Origin: Neurospora tetrasperma FGSC 2508
Taxonomy: Eukaryota > Ascomycota > Sordariomycetes > Sordariales > Sordariaceae
Direction: 5' to 3'
DNA length: 64,000 bases
Assembly (NCBI RefSeq): GCF_000213175.1
Contig: NW_009799103.1
Coordinates: 399,295 to 463,294 of the forward strand
Shown here: positions 37,301-47,146 of the stretch, one piece after another
How the letters are laid out: each line of letters starts with the position of its first letter
Numbering within the stretch: position 1 is the first letter of the stretch
Translations under genes and position numbers: made by a program
Notes under the pieces: generated by a model
Seen by the model: only the letters and a program-made list of their open reading frames with translations
What the model was told of the DNA's origin: nothing
Databases searched by the model: none

Positions 37301-37642
37301 AAGAGGATAGACAGGATCGATCTGCCCCATCAGCAACCGCCAAAAAAGCAGGATGACTCCAAGGCCAGCAAGAAGGGAAAGACCGCCGCGCAGCTGATGC
37401 CGCCGCCGCCACCCATCAGGAGACCGCCTGTGTTGGGCAAAGCGGGGGCCAAGAAAGGCCTCGGGTTCGTCGTTCCTGTCAGCAAGGTGCAGAAGGAGCA
37501 GAACGCTGCTACAGCGTCGGCGAAGGATGGCTCGGGCCCGGAGCAGCAAGTCAACGGTACCGGTCAATCGTCAACAGGCCCACCAGTTGCTCAGAAAAGC
37601 AACGCCGACTTCAAGAAGATGTTCTTGGAGGGAAAGAAGTGA
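34331..37642 (+). CDS. prp24: U4/U6 snRNA-annealing splicing factor PRP24/SART3-type
   Basis: Single exon, 1103 residues. The N-terminal half (about 20-530) is helical with HAT-repeat character (for example WMAYCEYFWSLYSD, WNRWVSLEMELLART, YDFWLAWFLWEMLVF). A Gln/Ala-rich linker (about 530-590) and a basic KRKRED-type segment follow. Four RNA-recognition motifs come next: about 627-700 (VFVHNLPE), 703-780 (LFVTNYPP and FCYVSFRD), 795-868 (LHVNNLPR and AFVVMET) and 911-980 (IAILGIPD). The last 14 residues, SNADFKKMFLEGKK, match the Lsm-binding tail of Prp24 and SART3. The protein anneals U4 with U6 snRNA and binds the Lsm2-8 ring to recycle spliceosomes in the nucleus. The HAT domain resembles human SART3; the four RRMs resemble yeast Prp24. 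The ATG follows a long C/T-rich leader with no in-frame upstream alternative. Confidence 0.93.
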   Translation: MASPVGEDNWVDFVDHQLRGATDFEGRVKVIETFGRAVQAEPGSLKVWMAYCEYFWSLYSDCQPGSDAGWPMEEQRAGCETFTLDRALNLWQEGYEAVQYRLSDSHQLWNRWVSLEMELLARTATEAGVRRITHLFKNRLAVPHAAWDNTSQMFSSFLSEYNRVNYESEMLHVTANARDAKRLYEMRDPWEMKLNQAQKVGDIAGMKATMTEYIDWEIRQAKSKKDHHTLLNIRICLGLFSRALTGIMSSDEATWLNFLVFVSTWHSDIKMGRVKIPSATLPNMLDVLQRAVHHVPWSGTVWARYILAAEEAGLGFTDIERIKHAATSCAQLDRDGMGGVLEMYSAWCGYLKRTAMNPNATEEAVDLAEVGLPSALEDVRHWGKRRYGDAYQGDPNFRLEKILIQFLTEKKDDIDEARNVWEQLSVIPLHANSYDFWLAWFLWEMLVFASTKSKNRSPTPATLAQGLRVPSFATRVFIKALKVRTLDWPERIMDVYLQHCNDYELAETLREAQDTIYKTRKGVSRRREREAAQAQAAAQAQAQAAYAAQAAQAQAQHQPQLHQQQEKYPQQQYQDYPMTESPQAGTSPSSKRKREDGFEDEVDDCAKRAKSETTMSAAELKRDRENTSVFVHNLPEGITQTKLRQFFREYGHINNIDLQKSEGAPAVALIEFKSPEDARTALLRDGKRLGESVIQVSPATDCTLFVTNYPPEADEQSIRDLFKHCGDIHSIRFPSLKYNTKRRFCYVSFRDRSAAAAATQLDGKPLEGGKYKLQAKLSDPGHRQVRQGAQAEERELHVNNLPRAASEEDVEGLFQKAGNVVSVRLTRNMAGVSTGTAFVVMETKEQAAKAIEILDKVIFGNHPLKVEVSKPPTRKTTATSRADGEAEGSPESSASGSGPSHVSGPEIAARTIAILGIPDTMNDARVRSIVAPIGAINKLVLHPQHGGAVVEFADAATAGKASLVINSTEIEGGKKLRVGSVGQLFKEKAEKRIDRIDLPHQQPPKKQDDSKASKKGKTAAQLMPPPPPIRRPPVLGKAGAKKGLGFVVPVSKVQKEQNAATASAKDGSGPEQQVNGTGQSSTGPPVAQKSNADFKKMFLEGKK

Positions 37643-39917
37643 AGGAGATGGGATAGGCAACCAAGGCAACAAGCAATAGCAACAAATACAAAAGAAGGGC
37701 ATGGACCACAAGCACAAGCAACGAAGATGCCTGATTGGATCCACGGAGTTGAACGGTCAGGGGCCATTGGGCACAGTATTCCGGGACAAGGTCAAGGTAT
37801 GCATATCACGGTTTTAGTCAGGGCTCAGGGGGCTACATTTGACCGCTTAGGGGAGTCGTTGGCTGGGCTGGGTTGGGTTGGGTTGGGTTGCAACTTGCAT
37901 AGGGCATGACGAGCATGAGCATGGGAATGGGAATGGGGAGTTGTTGATCTAAAGCATTCCACCATATGAATACCTGAAGTTTGGGGTTCGCCTAACAACA
38001 TGGAAGTGTTCAGAGGATGGGGGGAAGGCTTGGCGGGAAGGGGGAAGGAAGGCGGGGTTAGAGCTTGTTCAGTTGTGTTACCTAGTGTATGATACCATGA
38101 TTTGAGAGGAGAGATGAGAGATTTTTTTTTTCCCCAAATGAATGAAGAAGGTTCAAGAAAGAGTGAAAAGGAAAGGACAGGATCATAAGTACTTATTGAG
38201 GTGATGTGGGGAGCAGTGAGGACATGAATGAAGCGAATGACGACTGACTATAGTACTCTAGACTTGGTGAAGGAAATTCGGAAGGATTTTGAGTCAGAGA
38301 GGAAAGGATGTGATTTTCTAACCTATCGATGTTTGTTCTATGCACGTGCTGGTTAATGTTTACCTAGGTATGCAGGCTCTGGTCGTTCAGTTCGGGTACA
38401 TTTATTGCTCTTTGTATGTGCTAATTGAGGACCTCGTCACAGGTACGACTTCTCGATAGATCTATACCCCTCATTTTCTTTAGGAAGTAAGTCATCGTCA
38501 TCATCATCATTTCTTCCGGTTGAACCATGATCAAGTTACTAAGAGTCTATATAGGTTCGTATGGTTCACAGTATTAAATAGGGAGTGTGGAAGATACCCC
38601 TATTAGGTTCATTAGGAAGTAAATCATCATCATCATCATTTCTTCCGGTTGAACTATAATTAAGTTACTAACAGTCCATGCAGGTTCGTGTAGTTCACAG
38701 TATTAAATAAGGAGTGTGGAGGAGATAAGACGAGATGATTTTTTGAGTTAGGCAGGTGAGGTGCTGCTGATCATGATAATGATGATGATGAAGCTATCAA
38801 CAATGGACTGGGAAGCCGAAAGTAAACGGTGGGTACCTAGGTACCTACCTGTCTAACCCATCGCATCGATTCACGTTAACTTCCTCACCTCTCTCTCTCT
38901 TATTAAGCTCAAGTTCAAGTTACCTATCTCGTCCCTGACAAAATTGATGTAATAGCACCTGGGTCCAAGTTTGCACTCCAAGATGGGCGACCCTTAACGC
39001 AGAAAACAATCAACAAATAGACTCATTAGTAAGCACCCTGGATCCTATAGGACTACACAGATTGTGGAGGCACCTTTATTGGGTATTAAATGCAATAACA
39101 ATCGTTACTCTGTGTGGTGTTTTGGCTGAGTTTAGTCGTCTGAGTGGTGGACTTGGGTGCCATCAATTTTCTCAGGGACGAGCCTATGTACCTAGGTACC
39201 TAGTAACCTGCTCGTTGTATTCGGCTCTTGGTGTGTGAGTGTCGGTGTGAAAGCTACAACATCTGTCTTTGCTGATTCACGGTGGTCACGGTCACTCAAA
39301 CTCAGTCCAGTCCAGGACGGCATAGGAGGGCATCAATTACACACATCTTCATCCGCGGTCAAATTTTGTCAACATACAGCGAGTTCATGAACATGTAGGT
39401 ACGTAGTATGGAAAGAGATGGAGAGATTTTTGAAGGGTATTCCATCCGTAGGTAGGTATTAACAGTCGTCCGTTACTCTATCTTTGCTTGCTTGCTTGCT
39501 TTGCATCCACCATTGCCTTGTTAGGTGTACCTTAAAGTAACATTGGGTATTAGGGGTATTGATTGGGGTATTGGGGGTATTAAGGGGGGAAAGCCATGAT
39601 TCATTTCTCGCCATCATCATTTCCAGTCAGTCCAGTCCGTTCAGTCCGATATCATCCATCATCAAGTCGTAAGTAGGTAGAGGTAAGAAAAAGACCATCA
39701 AGGTCTTACAATAGAGAGGTAGAGGTATATCCAGTCCAGTTCAGTCCATCTCTCACTTCCACCAGGTACCTGTCATAGACACAAGTTGGAGTCATCATGT
39801 CATACGGGTAGCTGCATTGATGGCCTCCTTTTCGTTTGCTTGTATCGTTTGTCCGGCAGTTTCCATGAGCAGCAGGGCCTTGTTTGCCACTTCACAAGAA
39901 AGCGAAAAAAGCGAAGC
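37643..39917. other. 2.3-kb spacer with short repeats and a tandem duplication
   Basis: Convergent 3' region of prp24 and the MARVEL gene. It holds GGGTT repeats near 37868-37890, a 131-bp tandem duplication (38465-38727), several TACCTAGGTACC words (38834, 39190), a TTGC array (39485-39500), decayed GGGGTATT repeats (39545-39590) and CAGTCC repeats (39625-39750). No gene seen. Confidence 0.6.
38465..38727 (+). repeat. tandem duplication of about 131 bp with RIP-like transitions
   Basis: Copies start near 38465 and 38596, each running from TACCCCT to GTGTGG(A)AGATA. Apart from an inserted triplet and a short length change, nearly all differences are C/T or G/A. Most lie at CpA or TpG, and both copies show changes relative to the inferred parent. 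Confidence 0.8.
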
Positions 39918-40529
39918 TTAGACGACAGCAGCAGTAGTAGTGCGGGAGGGGACAGTAGCGCGGTGCTGCTGCCACCAAGCGTAGAGGACGTTGAAAAACA
40001 GGCCGAAGCTATCAATTTTGGTATTAGCATCCATCCATCCAGTTCGATTTCCCCCCCCCCCCCCCTTCAAACCTAGCTATCACCGGGGTAGTAAAAAAAA
40101 AACTTACAAAGCAAGAAACGTAAAAGCCTCCATGGCATGCCACTTCCTCGCCACATGGCGACTCGACCAGCTCTGCGCAGCAAACACCACCGACACCAGC
40201 CACAGATAGCTAAAAATGAGGTTGAACAGCAACGTGTAACCGGGGCGGGGGTGGAGCAGGAACGAGAGCAAGAAGAAGGCGACCGTCAGGACGGCGATCA
40301 CCAAAATGTACACTATGCGGGCGCCCGGGTACGCGTCGTAGTACTTCTTGAACTGGTGGATCTCGTAGGCTGCGATGCCCAGGACGATGACGGAGGAGAT
40401 CCAGACAAAGATGTTGAAGAGCGAGAGGATCGGGTTGAAGATGCTGGGACGGTCTGCAGCAGCGTGGGTCGTGGTCGTCGTCGTGCCGGTGGTGGTGTGA
40501 GGGGTGCGGGGACCGCGTCCGAAGGCCAT
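39918..40529 (-). CDS. MARVEL-domain four-helix membrane protein
   Basis: Two exons on the minus strand, 40529-40108 and 40008-39918, with a 99-bp intron (GTAAGT donor, GCTAAT-like branch, TAG acceptor); 170 residues. Splicing turns the apparent stop after FTFLAL into FTFLAFFGLFFNVLYAWWQQH, completing a fourth membrane helix. Helices lie near residues 30-55 (NPILSLFNIFVWISSVIVLG), 70-92, 98-120 and 132-155, with a Thr-rich cytosolic N-terminus. This is the usual layout of short fungal MARVEL proteins, which sit in membranes of the secretory or plasma-membrane system; exact role unknown. The intron contains a 15-16 nt G run on the coding strand, next to the branch region. Confidence 0.8.
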
Positions 40530-42066
40530 GGTGACTGATTTCGATGTCTTTAGATTACGATTATGGTAATGGTGATCGAGTGTATGTTCTTTGTTGATGC
40601 TGCGGGTGCGGTGGGCTGTTATTGATGGTAGTGGCTAGTTGTCCTGCGTTGTTGTGTCGTAGCAAACTGAACTGAGGGAGTAGAGGTGATGACGAGCGGG
40701 AGTGGGAGGGAAGAAGGCTGGTCTTAAATCTGCAGTGTGATGAATGGAATGTCTGGTGGAAGTGACGGAAGGACTGGACGGGAATGAGCAATCACCTCAC
40801 TCAGGGCAGCCCATTCACTTCGTCACTGTCTAGAGTTATCTACCTCCCGTCGTCTCCGGCATGCTTGTCTGACTCTTTCCTGTCTTGTCCTCTCCCACCG
40901 TCATCGATAGGTTCTTCCCAACCAGTCACAAGCGAGGGCTCTTGTCTCATCCATGGAAATGTGGTAGAATGTGACGGATGATCAAGGACTGGACAGGTTT
41001 GTACACCGCAATTGACCACAAGTCATTCATTCATCCAATCCATCATTCCTGCCTTGTAGTGTACACAACTTGAAGGTGCCATGCCATGGTTTGTCATTCT
41101 TCGTTGCCAAGTCCCGTCCGTTTGTTTCCCGATATCACTCTTGTCTTGTCTGCCGTGCAACCAGCGACGGAGATGGGCATTTGCTCCGTCGTTGAGCCAT
41201 CCACATATCGCGTTGATGCCCTTCGTCGTCCCAGCAAAAAAAAACGTGGTGAAGAAGAAGAAACGAAAAAGACCCTTAACCCAACGAATCCCTGTGAATG
41301 TGAATCCCTTCCCGAGACTTCCCATGTAAACGCGTGCTTGTGTCTTGTTTCTGACGTCGGTCGGCGCCAAGAGAAAAATGCCGAGATGTTGACCACCATG
41401 TGATTACTAACAGTTTTATATCATGTGCTTACCATAGTCTGTTAGTGTAAAGAGTTCACCCCCGATGGTGTCCAACCAGTGTCTACGTCACTTTGCAGGG
41501 GGGAGGATCACCACCACATGTCAGTCACCCAAAACCTCACCAATGACGCTTCTCCGCTAGTGTAAATGGGCCAGTCTCGACACAACAATCTCCCCCCCAT
41601 TTACAATTGGTTTCCCATTAGCATCATGGGATCAGGCTCTTGCGTCAACGAAACGTTGGATGCCCGACCTGTGGTGGTGATTCATCATCCTGACGACTGC
41701 CCAGGGAATACATGTCGAGATGTGCGGAAATGGCTGGACCGATGCGACATTGATGCGACGACGCAACCACCACCACGATGCCGATGGTCTTCTGTCGCAA
41801 GGATTGGCGAAATGCGACGGTGACATCCGCAACGGCTATCAGCACTGTGTTTCACTTTAAGTTCAATTGTCTGTCACCAACGACAGACAGCACCGACACG
41901 TGTAATGAAACTCTGTGCCGCAGTTGTGGACATACTACGGAAATATGGCGAGACAAGACATGATCCGCACGACGACGACGACGACGACGGCCACAGAAAT
42001 CCGAGATGCAACGACAATGCGGCGACAATGACGACGATAACAGCTTCGTAACAGTATATCCAGGGC
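40530..42066. other. spacer between MARVEL and monooxygenase genes
   Basis: 1.5 kb with the MARVEL promoter at the left. A GAC triplet array (41968-41992) lies just beyond the 3' end of the monooxygenase gene. No supported gene. Confidence 0.5.
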
Positions 42067-44130
42067 TTATAGCGACAAAACATTCCTCAAAACCTCTTCT
42101 AGCTTCACCTCCGGCTTTTCAATCACCGACCTGCTCCTCCACGCCACAAACCGATCCGGCCTCACCAACACACACCCATCGTCCTCGACCTCTCTCCTCT
42201 CGGCCCAGTCAAAGTAGACATCTTCATAATCCTGCTTCCAACCAATCGAGTATGCGACCACCTCAACACCCAACTTCTCCCCGACCGCCTTGACCGCCTC
42301 CTTCCACGCCTGTCCGCCTGGTCCGGTAAGCAGACAGAACCGCCGATGTCCCGCCAAGTCAATCGTCGAGATCTTCTTCCCAGGCACCCGTGTGTTCAAC
42401 CAGGCGTGCGGCAGTCTGCGTCCGGGATACGTGGTAACCTGGAGCGTCTTGACTGTATCCTTGGGCGCAGGCGGCGCCTCTCCCTGATCCGCCAGATAGA
42501 CCGCGTTCGACACGTATTTCTGGTTCATCTCGATGCCCAAGCCGTGGAACTCGGTCGTGGTGTTCTCGATGCCATCGCGGAACGCCTTCCTTCTCAGGCG
42601 GCCCTTCTCGCCAGGGTCCTCAAACTCGGCCAAGATTTTCCTCGTCTTCTCCATGTCGTTCTCCAGCAAGCCTAGCGTCTTCTGCCATCCGTAGTGGTCG
42701 CGCAGCCCTTGATTCGCCCTGGTCACGATATCCATGCCCACGGGCTGCCTCTCCTTGTCGAAACTGTCCAGCAGCTGCTTGCCCGCCCTGCCAGACATGA
42801 CATAATCCACCTTCCACGCCAGGTTAAAGGCGTCCTGGATGCACGTGTTGCTTCCCAAGCCGTTAAACGGCGGATGCCGATGGGTGGCATCGCCAAAGCA
42901 AAACACATTCCCGCCATCCGAATACCGCTCCGCGACCACCTCGTTGATCCACCACTTGCTCGCATGCAGCAGCGTCACCTCAATATTCTCATCCCCAATT
43001 ACCTGTTTCACGCGCGCCACGTACTCGTCGTTGGTAGCGCTCATATCGTCCGCCTTTAGATCGGCGCCCGGTTGCGGCAAGAAGATGAACATCCACTCGT
43101 CCCACGCTCGGACCATGCGGACAATGCACTCCTTGCCCCAGACCGGGTAATCCTCCTCCTCCGGGTTGAACACCCAATGGAGGTTGCCCGACCGGTTCTC
43201 CATCAGATGCGACAGATCGGCGCGCACAAAGACGTTGAGTGCCAACCCCTGACCAGGCTTCTTGATGAGGGGCAGCTGCAACTCGCGAACGACCTGGCTG
43301 CGGGCGCCGTCGCACCCAAAGAGGTAGCGCGACTGAATAAAGTAGGTCTGTCCGGTGAGCTCGTCGAGGACCTCGGAGAGGATGACGTCGGGAGAGGGGC
43401 GTGACAGGCGCACGTAGCGCGTGTTGAAGCGAACGGTCCAGCCGGCGTGGGTGGCGCGCTTGACGAGGATGGGCTCGAGGAGGGTTTGCGGCAGGTCGAT
43501 GTGGTCGCACGGGCTAGCGGTTTCGTAGGCGCCCTGTGTATGTGTGCGCGAATTGGTCAGCGTTTGGGCGGCGTCAGACATAGTACGCAGGTAAGTGACC
43601 CAAACCCACCTTGTGCTTCGGATCGTGACCCCACGAGTAAACCCGCGCAAACTCTTCGCCCGCCATGCTACGACACCAGCGCGTGTGCTCCATGTGCTTG
43701 CTGTCCGTCCCGGCGAGTCTGCATTCTTGTTCCAGTTCAATGTCTCGCAGGCATTCTGTTGTCGAGAAAGAAACAATCAACAACCAACTGTTAACCATCT
43801 TCACCTATGCATCGTACCGGGTAGCATTACATGAGGAGGAGGAGAAAGCAATACTACTACTACTACTAGTACGTACCAAGAGCAGCCATGTTGGTGATAT
43901 GAGCCCGTGGTGTGTCCGCAGTGCCGGGAGCGGCCGCGATCAAGATGCCAGTCCGTCCTGGAGAGTGGGGGGCGTCAGTCATCAGTGTCGAGGTCCTCGT
44001 GTCATGCGACGGAAGGCCTACCATGAGCAGCAAGGAAGCAAGCCAGCGAAGCACCGGCTGGGCCAGCACCAACGATGAGGAGGTCGGTCTGGAGGAGGTT
44101 GTTGTTGTTGTGTTTTTCTGTTTGCGTCAT
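42067..44130 (-). CDS. FAD-dependent phenol-hydroxylase-type monooxygenase
   Basis: Four exons on the minus strand: 44130-44022, 43957-43877, 43755-43610 and 43533-42067, with introns of 64, 121 and 76 bp; 600 residues. The joined reading gives the continuous family run TPRAHITNMAALECLRDIEL. The FAD fingerprint LLIVGAGPAGASL is at 17-29 (glycines 21, 23, 26). The DG motif (LFGCDGARSQVVREL) and the GD motif (FCFGDATHRHPPFNGLGSN) follow in order, as in phenol 2-monooxygenase and 2,4-dichlorophenol 6-monooxygenase (TfdB). A thioredoxin-like C-terminal domain ends the protein. These enzymes hydroxylate phenols ortho to the OH using NADPH and oxygen. The substrate is unknown, and it could equally work in secondary metabolism. 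No signal peptide is seen. No biosynthetic partner genes lie beside it. Confidence 0.88.
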
Positions 44131-47100
44131 GGTTGGTGAAAAGCCTCGTCTGTCTGACACTTTGTGGTCTTGGGTTATTCGCAAAAAGCCGGGAGTCAGA
44201 GAGAAGAGGAAATCTGGGGGCTGCTAAGGGGGGGAGATCCCATCAAGATATTTTATGTAGTTGCCCGTCCGTTCGTCTTGAACTTGACTCGTCCCTGACT
44301 AAAAAAAGGTGGCACCTTCCCTGTCTACACCGCGAGCTTGAGCAGATCTCGATGGACCGCGATTGCGGGCCTGACTCCATGCTCCCTCCTCTGCTTGGCC
44401 ATACAGTACAGTAGTTAGTTCCATTTTCCATTGCATTCCAAGCGGAGTGCTACCTACTATGCAAACTAATTCTACGTGTATCTTGACTAAGCCAGTGTTC
44501 TAGCGATCAAATTGAGTAGGTAGGTAGGTTTCTAACGCCTTGGCAATTTGGGCATCTGTCGATTGTAAACATTAGGTAAGTTTCTGTAGGGGCTCGTTCC
44601 TCGACCTGAGTAAGCATTACGAAGACGGTGTAGTGTAGTACTAGTCGATGCAGTGACCGTTGGGCGCATTTCATTGTGTAGGTAAGGATGCTAGGGTGAC
44701 AGTTACGGTATGTGCGCACAGAAAGAAAGGCATGCGTGCGGGGCGGCAGGGGCACGGAGAGCGGATGGGATCTGCACCGAACGGCACCTTGCTTGCGTCG
44801 ATCGGGAATTCGGAATGGGGGTGGGATGGGGAGGTGGTGATGGTGGAGTTTGGAAGCACCAACTGTCTTTTTCTTCTTCTTTTTCTAGACAAGACAATGT
44901 TCATGCGATACTGTTCTTCTTTAGCGAACGTTGATTTCTCTATTTCATCACTCACTTCTGCTCCTATCCATATCCCAATCATCTTCTAGTCTACACAGTA
45001 CATGCCTCTACGCACCAGGTCTGGTCTGGCGTGTACACAGGTAAGGTAGGTACCGAGATTCATCAGCTCACTCTTCTCACGTCCATACATAGGTAAGTAC
45101 ATACCTCCGAATATTACGAATCACTGTACGTACTCCTATCATCGACCATCAGAACAAGTGAAAAAAAGTAAAAGAAAAAGTGATATGATGTTGGTCCAGA
45201 GTTTAGACCCGCCATTATAAACCTGTTAATAATCAAGGGAAAAACAAAAAAAACAAAAACCATGAAACCAAAAACCGCTATCTGCATGCTTTGCACTGCT
45301 TGGTCAATTGTTGGTCAGACACACCATGTGGGGAATGGACCGTCACCGGCATCAATCAACCGTTGGCTGTCATGTTCTCTGTTTCCAGTCTCCGTGGAAA
45401 TATCCGTCGTTTGGAGAATGTGGGGCTGTAAACAGGCAGCGGTTAGCGGTTAGCGGCCCGGAGGTCATAGCGGGTCGGCATCGCAGGGTTATAGCCGGGT
45501 TTATTGTACATAGTTTAAGAATACCCGGGCCGCGACGTTTTTACAACCCGGACTGTACAATATCTATTTGTTTACCTCTATATCACGGGATGTCCACTAT
45601 CCAGCTGTTTACCACCTCGTGATTTCGTTTCATTCGATTTCAAATACATTCATTCTACTTTACTATCTAACACGGCTTCCTTTTTGATATCCTGGTCAAA
45701 TCCTTAAACTACCAAGGATGGAAAGAAGCGGCAGTCAATACCGACCGACAATGGAGATGTCCAGATCTCCCACTCGCCTCATCATCGTATTTGGATCCAA
45801 TGCCTGTCGTGTCCAGTATCTTTACAGCATGCATTCTGAAACCAATCATCTTTACGATTTTACACACAAGTCCTAGACAAACAGTCGTCAACACCACGGC
45901 AGCCACTTGGAGCGGTAGCGAGGAGTCCAGTGTCTCCGAGTGAACACTAGAAAAGGACCTTGTGTCAGAACAGTTGCCCTGAGGTCCTTAATTAGGTCTA
46001 GTACTTATCAATTAAGGATGTCTGATTGAAGAAAGCATGTTTGAATTAGTTATGTCGAAGGGTCAGCTTGAAGCGAATACCTAGGTATCACTCCCAACTG
46101 AAGGCATCAAAGAAGGTGCCCGGTCGAACCAGGAGAAGTTAGTTAGGCGTCCTTCAGAACTGCCGCTGCCAAGGCATCAGACAATTCGCATTCGAAACTA
46201 CCTAAGTACAGGCCATTCATTTTTAGGCGTGAAGCAACTGCAGTGGAACTTGGGCCGATTTTCACCACCGTGCGCGGCTAAAGTTCGTGCCTTCCTCCTT
46301 CCGTTCAGTTGTCTCAGTACTCTACTTGTTCTTTCTGGAACGAAGAGTGCAGCACACGCCGCGATACTGAAGGAAAATCTCCACCGGAAAGAACATCCTT
46401 CGTGTTTCCTTCCTTCTTGTCGCCCTCGACAGGCGCGGTGGCTGTATTATATACGAAGAAAACTCCCGACCAATGTTGACTACTCTCCACTCCAGTGATG
46501 GCAATTTCGCCAATCACGATCTCGATGAACAAACAAAGCCAGTCATCATGGAATCATATAAGATGGAAGCTGGAAGATCCCTCGTTTGACACCGGAACTT
46601 TTCGCTCATGCGAATCCTCACTTGGGTAGGTTCACCAATCAGTATATATCGCATTTATATCCCATCATCCCTGAGCATCAAGTCGAAAACAAGCGGATGT
46701 ACATTTTCAGTTTTCCCGCTGCGTGGACGATGAGCAAGAGTCACTTGACGGGGGCTTCATGTATCGGAAAAATATTCTGAGACGCGGTCGCTGAACAACT
46801 CAACCTCTGCCACCGGGAATCGATACCGTCCTTGAGAACTAACACGATTTGCAAGAGTAAGTACCTCTATCTATCAACGCCACAGTACCTCCATCGACAG
46901 TACTACTACTATCACCTTCTTCGACCTCACCCTCAACCACCGCTGTTTCATGACTTCGATCCCACAAGAATACCTACTCAAACACATTGTCGCAGGTTAC
47001 TAGGCTACCTCAAGATATCTAGGTACTTGGTCATTATTCCTATCCCCATTGCTATCCTGATCCCTATTAATATTCCTAGGTATTGTCATAAATTACTTTC

Positions 47101-47146
47101 TATCCTGCCTCCCCCCCAATATACATCCAACCTCTAGGTCAAAAGA
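44131..47146. other. 3-kb spacer with no supported gene
   Basis: Promoter of the monooxygenase at the left; 3' side of the BNR gene at the right. It holds TAGG arrays (44515-44530) and TACCTCTA words (45573, 46862). Short ORFs show no family or codon bias. Confidence 0.5.
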
